Shown: positions 54,869 through 64,000 of the stretch, piece after piece | Numbering within the stretch: the first letter of the stretch is position 1 | Layout of the letters: every line of letters starts with the position of its first letter | From: Galeruca laticollis | Taxonomy: Eukaryota > Arthropoda > Insecta > Coleoptera > Chrysomelidae | Assembly (NCBI GenBank): GCA_963921935.1 | Contig: OY998175.1 | Coordinates: forward strand, 263,679,709-263,743,708 | Reading direction: 5' to 3' | DNA length: 64,000 nt | Notes under the pieces: model-generated | The model's database searches: none | What the model was told of the DNA's origin: nothing | Seen by the model: only the letters and a program-made list of their open reading frames with translations | Position numbers and translations under genes: made by a program

Positions 54869-55732
54869 TGACAAGTATAAAAATATATATGTCGGTTTAC
54901 GTCCCGAAATACAACAGACGTGTTTTGGCTCAATAATAATCGACAAGAAAGACATATTTATTATACGAACATCTAATATCTGTGGTAAGTTGTAACTAAT
55001 TATCTAACTATCAACTCGCCGCATCATTTGTTGTATCTACCTTAATATTTGTATTTTGCAAGATTAGATGTACGTTCGATAATATTATCGTACCTAAGTG
55101 TTTTTAATTAATCGTTACTTCCTTATTCCCAAAAAACTAATAGAAGTGAAATAAAACAACAACACTTTTGGTGTATCTACCACTAGCAGAAAATCCTAAT
55201 GCCGTACTGGTACAAATCGTTTTGGAGAAAAATACTCACTTACTGATTAGCTTTGAAGAAATTAGCCTAGTATAAATGGTTTAATTGTAATTTGTTAACC
55301 AACGCGATCTCGTCAGTATCGCTGGCTGTGAGCCACGCCGGAGAAGTATGGCATTACGCTACCTCCCTTTTCTTTTTTCATCGACTATCGGAAGATACAA
55401 GAAGTTTTCTGTAACAAATCGTTCAACACTCTTAATTTATCCGACACATTCGAGTAACGCCCACGCGATTGAGCCGCCGTTACCATCGCTATGATCATCA
55501 TTTTTCCATTCATCATTACGTAATTAGGCCCCTGAAGGGTCGCTCTATTTGGTGCAAATGAATAGAAATTTTTTGTTTCCATCTCCCGATCTAATAGTAT
55601 TTGGCCAAAATTATAACTTATCTTAGTGACTTTAGTTAAGGCTATGAGACATAAATTTAGTGTGAGGAGTTTGTATGATAGTTGCAAATATTAGAAGTAC
55701 GGAAAATGAATATTGAAGCTGAAGTGACTCAC
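54869..55732 (-). other. GrB intron, 5' part
   Basis: From the donor at 55732 down to the errantivirus. 55640-55720 is homologous to the GrA intron start. A minus-strand open frame of 100 codons at 55687-55385 (NFYSFAPNRATLQG) overlaps it; it lacks receptor features and starts inside intron sequence shared with GrA, so I do not call it a gene. 54869-55380 has no recognised feature. Confidence 0.45.
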
Positions 55733-56530
55733 CAATAATGTTGCACAAATAGATACCAATGGCATTGCTGGATAGAAGTGATCCCAATCAATTCCGTAGT
55801 ACACAATAATATTAACTACATTCAATGTGTTAAAATATGTGACAATCAGCATCATCAAAGCAATATTACCAGTTGCTTCTCCCACAGCATTAGCACCTAT
55901 ATGTAAGTAGTTTAGATGCATCTTAATATTTTCTATCGAATCAATATCCAGATTTGACTGTAAAAGCATACGTATACTTAAGTATTTTTTAGATAACAAA
56001 TCAGAAGCGTTCCATATAATTATTGACATATAGAAATTTTGTAATAAGGAATTCGTATGAAATAGGTACGGCCAAATATATTTCATATGAAAATAGAGTT
56101 TTCTATTCTCTTCGCAGAATAGCCAAAAATGAAATGAGATTGACACTAGAAATAGCAAAAACCACTTAAAACAGTACTTAAACAAATTTATGTTGCTCTT
56201 GAAATTGTTATCGAGATTTTCCATCGTTTCAAAAAATACTTGCCAATGTTTATTCTGTCGTATGACCTCGTATATGAAGGTGGCTTTCGAAACACACATT
56301 ACAAACACATTAATCTCGAATAAACTCAGGATGCCAACAGGATACGAAATAGCTTCTATCCTTTCTTCTGAATGTTGAAAAATGACAAACAGAAATTTCA
56401 CAGTAAAAGCTACATTACCGATCAAAAAGATTTTGCTAATTAGAGGAGTTGGTGTCAGAGGTATCAACCCTAAATAACCACCAATTTTGAAAATTAATTT
56501 GTACGTGTGTGTGTCGTGTCGTTCGAACAT
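55733..56530 (-). CDS. GrB exon 1: insect gustatory receptor
   Basis: The start ATG at 56530 (MFERHDTHTYKLIFKIGGYLG) is chosen because it is conserved in GrA; an in-frame ATG at 56617 would add 29 residues. 266 intact codons encode six hydrophobic segments: about residues 30-55 (LISKIFLIGNVAFTVKFLF), 60-85 (ILSLFEINVFVMCV), 115-140 (YCFKWFLLFLVSISFHFWLF), 155-175 (SMSIIIWNAS-like), 215-245 (IALMMLIVTYF) and 250-266. The exon ends TTG|GTGAGT in phase 0 (donor 55732-55727). The family (7tm_7) forms ligand-gated ion channels in taste neurons. With the last exon at 19460-19708 the product would be 349 residues. Unlike GrA and the neighbouring repeats it has no stop, suggesting selection. Confidence 0.88.
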
Positions 56531-56929
56531 GGTCACTGAAAACGAAATTATTGGAGTGACAATTATTCTAATGTTTATTGATTCGAAACATGCGCTAACA
56601 AATTTACAAGGCATCATTGGTCGTCATGAAACATTTTCAAACTATACAAATTAATAGATACAGAGCGTCCCGATGTCTTTACCTTGGTCTCATAAAAAAT
56701 CAGTAAATTCACTTAAAACACCAAGAAAGAAAGAGAGAGAAAGAGAGAGAGAGAGAGATTTCGAAGGAAATTGTGTGGATTTGGGATTGTAATTTGAAAA
56801 GTTGTGGAATATTATTTTACCTAGAATGAATTTGATAGTGGATTCATTTCTTCTGCAGGCCTGGAGTTGAATGCGTTTGTTAGGGGTTTTGTTCAAGCTC
56901 CCAGTGAGTTAGGTGTTATTGGTGGGTAG
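56531..56929 (-). promoter_or_regulatory. GrB upstream region
   Basis: The first 150 bp or so are homologous to the GrA upstream region. A (GA)n microsatellite follows at 56723-56758. No defined promoter element can be assigned. The open frame at 56896-56690 is low complexity. Confidence 0.35.
56723..56758. repeat. (GA)n microsatellite
   Basis: aagaaagagagagaaagag and following GA units, upstream of GrB. Confidence 0.9.
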
Positions 56930-57330
56930 GCTGACAAGAGCAAGTGGTGAAAAAGGTATCTAGAAATGAGTCGTGCTGAGGTGTCTAAAACCGCATTTTT
57001 TGAATGGTGTATAGAATTGAGAGTGATGGAGCGGGCTTTTTGCTCGAGAATGATCAAGAAGAAAGGCTACCTCAGTCAGCAACGGGGGTTGTTATTGGGG
57101 AGAAGCTTGGTCAACAGGTGTCTAGAATTGGTAATGTTGACGGTGTCATAAGAGAATCACGCTATGCTGCGAACACATATATGTCTGGGTTGGCTTGAAG
57201 TTAGAATTTTGTTGTGAATTGAGAGGTACATGTTATATTTATAGGGATTTGGAGTGCCTCCGCCAGTTGCTATCAGTACACCGTTGAATACAGACGTATT
57301 TTTAAATCGTGCGTATTGAAAGTAGCATAA
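56930..57330 (-). mobile_element. Probable LINE-J 3' UTR fragment
   Basis: Shares gtgtatagaa, gagcgggcttttt (gagagggctttt at 13264) and neighbouring text with the 3' UTR of LINE-J at 13190-13310, in the same orientation relative to the receptor gene. The homology is patchy, hence the low confidence. With 62480-63519 it may represent one LINE-J copy split by the plus-strand LINE at 57817-62340. Confidence 0.4.
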
Positions 57331-57634
57331 AGTGTTAACAGTGAATGAGAAGGGGGCACCATCGAAAACCAGTGTCATGTGTGCGAACCCCCAACCAAGT
57401 TTTTTGATCAGACCAGCGGAGCACCAAAGGCCCCCAGGTAACTTTTCGAAGTCTGCATAGACTAAGAAAATTTTTATTTTTATTTGTTAAAAGTTCTATT
57501 TCTATACACTTTTGAAGAATCTTGTAAATATTTTTACTAGACACTTTTTTCTCTTGAATTTTTCACACATAACAGACACAAAGTGCGTTATTGTTGTACT
57601 CATTGAGTAAAACACTAAGCTTAAAGAATTTTAC

Positions 57635-57825
<191 letters not shown>

Positions 57826-57863
57826 AACAAGTAATACACGAATAAGGCGGCTAAACAAATAGG

Positions 57864-59078
57864 GTGGAAGAATCTCAAGACACAGGACAGGTGACTAAGA
57901 CCGCAAACAAAACCGAGGTAACGGCTTTCACACCACGGTTCAGCCTTCAGAAGACACCACCACAATGGTCACGATCTTCTAGCGATATTCGAGCCTACGA
58001 CGAGATTCAAAATGAAGAAATGGAAAGATTGGAAGTGGAAATGTATGAAAATAAGAAACGACATAGACAGGAAGAAATAGATATAGAAACACATGTAGAA
58101 GAGAATGTTTATAAACGGAACAAACCAGACACCCCGCAGAACAAACAAAACACGAACATAAAGGACCTAATACTGGAAGTGGCAACGAATACGTATAAAC
58201 TCAAAAAGGAGATCACGGTAGCGGTAACCAAAACTAACACAGCAGGCAGAGACAGGATTTCGTTTAATACGGCGGAACAAAGAACCGTCTTAAATAACAC
58301 AGAGATGCTGACAAATTACATTTTTGAGTTAGTTGCACATCTGGCTAATGAAGAGAATGAAATGGCCAAATTGAGGGAGAATATGAAAAAATATACCAAC
58401 CAGAAGGAGAGAATTGGCCCGCAAGATATACAGTCACTAAACAGCAAAATAGAAGATTTGACAAGAATGGTGCAAACAAAGGCTACAACCACCATCACTA
58501 AGGAAACGGCACAAACAACTGGAGCAGCAAGACAGGTGGGAGAAAAACCGGCAAACCCCCAATATAATATAAATTATCCACTACTTGGACCACCGACGAG
58601 AACCTATGCAGAACTGGCATCACGGGAACCAGTAGCCAGACTAGAGCCCACGAAAACCCAATGGACGACCACACAGAACAGAAAGAAATATGAAACCCTC
58701 ATAACACTAAAGACAGGAATAGACACAGACACTAAACAAAAGACTATGAGCGAGCTCAAAAAAATCATCAAGCGCACGAAAATGGAAGGAGCCTTTATTA
58801 GACGGACAAAAACAGGCAATATTGTATCCACAGAGTCTAAAAGTGAGCACCAAGATATTATGGAAAGAGAACAGGAGGCAGCAAAATTAGACAGTAAAGA
58901 TGCCACTAGAATAAACGAACCGGCCATTATGCTGACAGGCATGCCGAAAGATGCAAGCTTAAAAGACATCATCGACGGTACACAATGCGAAAATGAAGAC
59001 CTGGCAGAGGAATTCCAAGAGGAAATCAAAGAATTAAAAATACTCACGAACAGACAGTGTAGAAATCCTTCAAGCTGA
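57864..59078 (+). CDS. LINE-R ORF1 (gag-like)
   Basis: 404 open codons. The first codon is GTG and there is an in-frame stop at 57852-57854, so the true start is either the ATG near 58019 (MERLEVEMYENKKR) or lost by 5' truncation. Charged, helical N-terminal half with a predicted coiled segment (about residues 150-210), a TYAELASREP linker, and a C-terminal RNA-binding-like part (KTMSELKKIIKRTKMEGAF, IMLTGMPKDASLKDIIDG). The CCHC knuckles that should end the protein lie downstream in another frame: CDGCCRYGHVGKFC and CYKCGQKYDGSTC at about 59190-59290. Confidence 0.78.
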   Translation: MEESQDTGQVTKTANKTEVTAFTPRFSLQKTPPQWSRSSSDIRAYDEIQNEEMERLEVEMYENKKRHRQEEIDIETHVEENVYKRNKPDTPQNKQNTNIKDLILEVATNTYKLKKEITVAVTKTNTAGRDRISFNTAEQRTVLNNTEMLTNYIFELVAHLANEENEMAKLRENMKKYTNQKERIGPQDIQSLNSKIEDLTRMVQTKATTTITKETAQTTGAARQVGEKPANPQYNINYPLLGPPTRTYAELASREPVARLEPTKTQWTTTQNRKKYETLITLKTGIDTDTKQKTMSELKKIIKRTKMEGAFIRRTKTGNIVSTESKSEHQDIMEREQEAAKLDSKDATRINEPAIMLTGMPKDASLKDIIDGTQCENEDLAEEFQEEIKELKILTNRQCRNPSS

Positions 59079-59519
59079 ATGTAATAATACAAGCCCCGAT
59101 AAGTCTCACAAAGGAAATCCTGAAAAAAGGATATATATACTATGACTTATCAAAAATATATGTAGAAGAGCACATATCGGTGGCATAATGCGATGGATGT
59201 TGCAGATATGGCCACGTCGGAAAATTCTGTGAAGAATAACGGTCAACATGCTATAAATGTGGCCAAAAATATGATGGTAGTACATGCGAAAAAACTGAGA
59301 AAAATTCCATAAATTGTGAAACCCTGAAGATAGAACCCAGGGGTCATCAGGCAAGAGATACACGCTTCCCAGTCTACCAAAGGAAACTAGAAGAGCAAAG
59401 AAGGCAAAGAGATTACCATTAAACAACTAACACAACACAAACCACACTACACCTAACTACAACACAAACACAAAACAAAAACAAAAGGCACAACATATTC
59501 TCGCTACACTAACACTGAC

Positions 59520-60357
59520 ATGAACATTAAATTGATACAACTCAACGCTGGAAGGGGTACACAGGCCACAGAACAACTACTGCATAGAATGAACACAGAA
59601 AACATGGACATCGCATTGATTCAGGAGCCAGGACGCAATGAGTGGGACCGCAGTGACTACACGACAATTGGCGTAAGCCGGGCCTCCAAGGCAGTTACAC
59701 TAATACACAGAAAACTGACACAATACACTACAACACTGACAGACAGAACAGATGAAAACGTAAAAACAATACACCTACATACACCCAACAAGACCATAAC
59801 CATCATGAACATATACGACGAGCCAGGTAGCACTACAAACACTAGACTAGGCAAACACAAAAAACACATACAAAACGAAAAAAACCACATGATAGTCGCA
59901 GGGGACACCAACGCCAAAGAAACTAGCTGGGGGGGGGGCACAATCACAGACGACAGGGGACAAGACATACTCGACTGGACGACAGGACACAACATATAGA
60001 TAAACAATAGATATGACAGTGAGCCAAAATTCCAAAACACCAGGGGGAAAAGTTGGGTAGACCTAACGCTCACTAAAGACATTAACATACAAAACTGGTC
60101 AGTCTCAGACCAAGACACACTTAGCGACCACCACTACATTCGATATGACATAAACACACAACGCACACAACAACAAACAGTAAACAAAATACACATTAAC
60201 AAAATTGACAAAACTAAACTGACGAGACTTATACAGGAAACACAGTGGGACACAAATGGTGATTTTAGAAACAAAATCGAACAAACACAAAACACAATAC
60301 TACACTTAATACACAAATCAACACAAAAACCCACAAAGCACTACAGAAAAACAGAAA
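59520..60357 (+). pseudogene. LINE-R ORF2, APE endonuclease
   Basis: The ATG at 59520 opens MNIKLIQLNAGRG (catalytic Asn), with IALIQEPGRNEWD (catalytic Glu), HMIVAGDTNAKETSWGGG (GDxNAK block), DILDWTTGHNI, then a stop at 59998 and, in frame, SWVDLTLTKDI and LSDHHYIRYDI (SDHxxI block with catalytic Asp-His). The spacing fits R1/I-clade endonucleases, which cut a preferred target. The stop replaces one residue only. Confidence 0.85.
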
Positions 60358-61549
60358 CTTGATGGACAACACAACTCTCAACACAAAGACGTATAACGAC
60401 CACATCAAGGAAGAAATATCAACACAACGAGACCCTATAAACAGACAACGAGACCTAATAAACTACAAACTACAACAAAGACACTACAAAAACTTAATGA
60501 AACAGACAAAACAAACTTCAATTAGACTATACTTCACTATCACCGAACCTGACAACCCTTGGAATAGAGCTCACAAAATCATTAGACAAAAAACACCTGA
60601 TAACAGAACAATCACAACTCTTAAAAGATATGACGGTACATGGACATAAGACAGAATACAAAACTTACACGACAAATACTTCCCCAAAGACGATGACAAC
60701 GCAGACACAGAAATACACAAAGATATAAGAAAAATACAACACGATAACAGTAACGGACAAAACCAGACACCTCTTACACAAGACGAAATTACACAAACAT
60801 TACAAGACATGAAAAATGAAAAATCTACTGCAAGGGATGGACTCAATAAAGAAAAATTAGAATTTATACAAACACAACAACCTAAAATACTAACAGATAT
60901 TTACAATAGCTGTTTGACGGAAAGGAGGTTTCCCGATATGTGGAAGAGGGCAGATATGGTTTGGCTACCGAAAAAATACGGAGGCCTTCTCCCATCTATG
61001 GGGACGGTTCTCGACAAAATGACAGCTAAAAGACTGGTACACTACTTAGAATTTACGAACAACATAAACAACAAACATTACGGTTTCAGACAAGGACACT
61101 CGACAATTGACGCAATTACACAAATCACAGACAGAATAATACAGAACAAAACAAACAAATAACACACATTACTCATAACTCTCGACTTGAAGAACGCCTT
61201 TATTGCGGCTTGGGTCCCTGCGATTATCCAGAAACTCATTGACACGCACACATCACACAACATAAAAAAACTATGCCAAGACTTTTTGACGAACAGACAA
61301 ATCACTACAGAGGACGTGACGAATACTACAGAAAGAGGTTGCCCGCAAGGCTCTAGCCTCGGTCCGACACTGTGGAACCTGCTTATGGGGGATTGGTTTA
61401 CAGCCATACACACAACAGAACACACGACTGACGATGACGTTATACAGGCTTTTGCAGATGACCAGATCTCAGCCATTACAGGTCAAAGCTTAAAAGTTAT
61501 AGAAACAAAGTGGACTGGGATCTGGGCAGCATGCGAGGCCTGGGCTTAA
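60358..61549 (+). pseudogene. LINE-R ORF2, reverse transcriptase
   Basis: In several frames: linker (60359-60649), KNEKSTARDGLNKEKLEFI (60809 on), RRFPDMWKRADMVWLPKK, NKHYGFRQGHSTIDAITQI, a stop at about 61160, LITLDLKNAFIAAWVPAI (motif A), TERGCPQGSSLGPTLWNLLM (motif B), VIQAFADDQISAITG (catalytic FADD) and WAACEAWA. The GCPQGSSLGPxLW block is typical of R1-related LINEs. About three breaks. Confidence 0.87.
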
Positions 61550-62329
61550 CGCGAGACAATAAAAAAGAAATACAAAATACACACAATACTACACATAAAC
61601 AAACTTGAAATAATAGCACTCATGACAGGCACAGACATAATAATCAATAGCATACACAAACACAGAAACACAAACGTAACATTCAACACAGACTCTGGCA
61701 ATACACTACAACTATCACAAAACGGTAACAACCGTGACACTAATATAATAAAAATTAAGAAAAACTTAGAACTCATATCAAATCATATCGTAATTTACAA
61801 TATAGCGAAACAGCCAAGGGCCAGTGCAGGTATCAAAGAAGCCCACAAACTCGCGACACTAGCACACGACGACCCAGACCATACTATCACAATCACCACA
61901 AAAACAGACATAAACAGACGAAAAGACAAAGACAAGATGACTTGGCAAAACAGGTGGGACAGGGACACAAAGGGTAGGAAAACGTACGATTTAATAAAAA
62001 CAGTTAGATTGACAAATCCGTCACTAACATGGAAAACTACACAATTAATAACGGGACATGGGCATATGAACGACTATTACCTACGCTTTAACCTTAGACA
62101 GACGAACGGACACTGCACACACTGTAGCACACGAGAAGACCAAAAACACATAATACAAGACTGCACACTACCTCAGAGACACAACGTCAGACAACTATTG
62201 ACGAACAGACTAGGTACGAAACAAATGACATACCCCCCGGAGGATATCGATCTGAATGACCGAGAGGTTGTCAGTTGGATAAACCAATGGGGAGATGACA
62301 TAATACTGGACGATGACGTAGACACTTAA
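61550..62329 (+). pseudogene. LINE-R ORF2, RNase H-like region and C-terminal CCHC
   Basis: Open from 61622 to the stop at 62329. NVTFNTDSGNTLQLS resembles the D-S RNase H block, and KQPRASAGIKEAHKLATLA resembles the terminal H-x-GI-x-N-x-x-AD-x-LA helix, although its His/Asn/Asp residues are altered. The C-terminal knuckle is CTHCSTREDQKHIIQDC (C-x2-C ... H ... C). It ends INQWGDDIILDDDVDT. An RNase H after RT places the element in the I/R1 group. Confidence 0.72.
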
Positions 62330-62340
62330 CACACGCACAC

Positions 62341-62479
62341 GACTCAAAATTTGGTCCCTGCATTTGCTCTTGGCCAAAGCTTAGAGTGAATTGACAATGT
62401 TACTTAAAACATTTGAGGTAGATATTTGAAATAGAAGCAATACTTGCCAACAACACGACTTATTGCGTAATCAATGAGA
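62341..62479. other. Short unassigned interval
   Basis: Between the end of LINE-R and recognisable LINE-J text; no feature seen. Confidence 0.4.
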
Positions 62480-63519
62480 CAGGGTCTTCGTTTCTTGCGA
62501 CATTTTTGGAATGTGGATTTTGGGATGGGTTCTCCTTGACAAGTGGAACGGTAGATGGTGGATAGTTACTAGCCATATGCCGCAAAGTGGGTGGGCTGTT
62601 ATCCGTGAGGCTAGGCTCTCATTGATTTCAGGTTAAGTTGAGGGGGCAACGAATATTCTCTTCTGTCTCCGTTGTCTTTAAAATTGATTGAGATGTATTT
62701 GTGATCGGCGCGGTGGTTTGAAACAATAATAATAACAATCATGCAAATGGTGGCAGGTACAGCTGAGGCTGCATTATTCTCTGTCGCCGGCCATTTGGCT
62801 GGTGAATGGATTCACCAAGTTCCAGGGTCACATATAAGGATTAAGGGTTATTATCTAATGGAAATCGGAGAATTATGTCGGTAGTTGAGATAATCCTTGG
62901 GAATGTCGTCGTAAGCCGTGGCTAGTAGCCAGACTGGAGGATATAAAAGTTTCCTCTATGGTTTATTACCGACTGGCCGTCTGTTTACAACTCAGGGTGC
63001 GAGGAAGGCATTTTTAGAGATTGCTTTGTCCGATTCGATAGTACTATTAACATATCGGGCTTGTAAATTGTTCAGACAGGAGGGAATTGGTTCCATATCG
63101 ATATTGACATAAACAGTATTACAAGGGGAATAGAGAGACTTTAATTGGTAGTATCTTGGAATTGACTGCTCACAAGTGAGATTCTTTTAAATAAGATGTT
63201 CGGATAGGGTACAATAGACGTATGCTCTATAGTTGATTATGGGTAGGATATATGTTTTATACGTATGAAGTAGGGTGGTTTGGTGTGTTAGTCCAACTGT
63301 TCCGCCAAGCGTCTCAATAAGACCAACTCGTCGCCGGACCTTATTAACAGTGTCGGCCAGTGTGAGTAAATATCTCCCAAGTAAACGGCTTCCTTGTGGA
63401 TCTCGAGTTGCTCTCCCTCGAGCACCAGGTGAAAGTTGGTTGGTAGAAATCGTTCGCTCTGAGTGGAAGGGCGTTTAAAAACGCCAGAAATGTTTGTGTA
63501 TTGGGAGTCATCCGAATTA
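62480..63519 (-). mobile_element. LINE-J 3' fragment (second copy)
   Basis: Minus-strand LINE-J text: RT C-terminus at about 63480-63180 (LVLEGEQLEIHKEAVYLG and TYKTYILPIINYRAYVYC in broken frames) and 3' UTR words shared with 14290-13690, such as cgtcgtaagccgtggctagt, acatatcgggcttgtaa and ggctgcat. It is truncated at 63519 by an LTR retrotransposon; the preceding words gagtcatccg match 14657-14666. Confidence 0.78.
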
Positions 63520-63522
63520 CAT

Positions 63523-63758
63523 TGTGTATATTGCCGACGTACCCACTGGTTTCCGGTACTGCAACGACTATTGGTGCAACCTCATCACATTCAACATATA
63601 AATAAAATTGTAAATATATTTGATTCAGTCTACATATTATTTTTATCTTCACATCCTGTTTGTACAATTTATATATTTTACTGTAATTTTTGAAAGTCGA
63701 TATTTTATATTTTTAAGTTAATAAAAGTTTTCAAAAACAAAGTTCGAGTGACGAAACA
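63523..63758 (+). repeat. 5' LTR of a gypsy-type element (partial element)
   Basis: Starts at TGTGTATATTGCCG or two bases later, where LINE-J homology ends, and finishes ...GTGACGAAACA. It includes an AATAAA-type signal (63600, 63720). About 235 bp. The 3' partner is outside the window, so the boundaries are provisional. Confidence 0.6.
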
Positions 63759-63937
63759 TATATTTGACGCAGTCAGTAGGATTGCCACGAAAGGCATCCA
63801 ACGCGCAAAACTTATATCTATTTCAATAGTGAAGTGATAATCAAATCAAGAAAAGTATCCAGTTCGACCCTAAGAAGTTCAGGACCAAGGGCAAATGAAG
63901 ACCGTACTGTAAGTCGATTTATCTCCATTCATTGTAT
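63759..63937 (+). promoter_or_regulatory. Primer-binding region and leader of the gypsy-type element
   Basis: TTGACGCAGTCAGTAGGATT lies a few bases after the LTR; similar TTGGCGCAGTCGGTAGGAT text follows the LTR of many insect gypsy elements. The leader then runs to the gag ATG. Confidence 0.6.
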
Positions 63938-64000
63938 ATGTCAGACTCCTCTAGTGCTTCCTTTTCCTTCAGTGATAGCGAGAACGACCTAGAGTTAAAT
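63938..64000 (+). CDS. Start of gag-like frame, cut by window end
   Basis: The ATG at 63938 opens MSDSSSASFSFSDSENDLEL, an acidic Ser-rich N-terminus consistent with the start of a retrotransposon gag. Only 21 codons are in the window, so this rests mostly on the LTR and primer-site context. Confidence 0.45.
   Translation, partial: MSDSSSASFSFSDSENDLELN

Noticed and set aside
55385..55687. Minus-strand frame considered as a GrB middle or last exon
   Set aside because: It has no receptor motif, its N-terminal part is intron sequence shared with GrA, and there is no acceptor in a suitable phase.
58604..61776. Long minus-strand frames opposite LINE-R (for example 59092-58604, 60118-59657, 61476-61078)
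   Set aside because: They mirror the A/C-rich coding strand, which lacks T-rich antisense stop codons; they are Cys/Val/Leu/Ser-rich and without domains. Shadow frames.

Overview
This is eukaryotic, AT-rich nuclear DNA, almost certainly from an insect with a large, transposon-swollen genome. The reasons are two insect-type gustatory receptor (7tm_7) loci, BEL/Pao, gypsy and env-bearing errantivirus elements, Penelope-like elements, piggyBac, and several LINE families, all much more decayed than the receptor. A leaf-beetle-like coleopteran would fit, but I cannot prove the order. No rRNA, tRNA, CRISPR or prokaryotic operon is visible.

Host genes. Both receptor loci are on the minus strand. 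GrB has exon 1 at 55733-56530 (266 codons, donor GTGAGT) and, I propose, its last exon at 19460-19708 (83 codons plus stop, acceptor TTTTTTAG). Both boundaries are phase 0 and together give about 349 codons, a normal receptor length. If correct, the intron is about 36 kb and consists largely of nested transposons. Downstream of it, GrA (11359-12644) is a broken chimera of two tandem exon-1 copies. A minus-strand LINE lies upstream of each locus, which suggests a segmental duplication.

Layout. 1-10915: two opposed Penelope-like elements (PLE-1 minus, PLE-2 plus), PLE-2 split by a BEL/Pao element (3089-9612, TSD AGATA/AAATA). 11359-12644: GrA. 13050-18440: jockey-like LINE (LINE-J), minus. 19457-19708: GrB exon 2. 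21195-27365: RTE-like LINE pieces interrupted by an I-type LINE fragment and by a piggyBac element (23972-26439, TTAA on both sides). 27653-27859: foldback element. 28421-29750: Tc1/mariner relic. 29928-30653: MITE-like element. 30740-31190: PLE fragment. 31319-33051: mariner-type element with TIRs of about 320 bp sitting in a TA microsatellite. 33132-33412: foldback with ribozyme-like motifs. 33462-45940: a LINE split by a young gypsy element of about 10.4 kb. 46005-48480: a second opposed PLE pair. 49872-54864: degraded errantivirus with TSD CGCG. 55733-56530: GrB exon 1. 57637-62340: AT microsatellite followed by an R1/I-type LINE of extreme A/C composition. 62480-63519: another LINE-J fragment, cut by an LTR retrotransposon that starts at about 63523 and runs off the window.

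The most useful reading is stratigraphic: five insertions have clean junctions and three of these split an older element that continues on the other side. The most promising biology is the GrB gene model, the structured 2.7-kb post-pol region of the young gypsy element, and hairpin-forming inverted PLE pairs inside what may be a transcribed intron.
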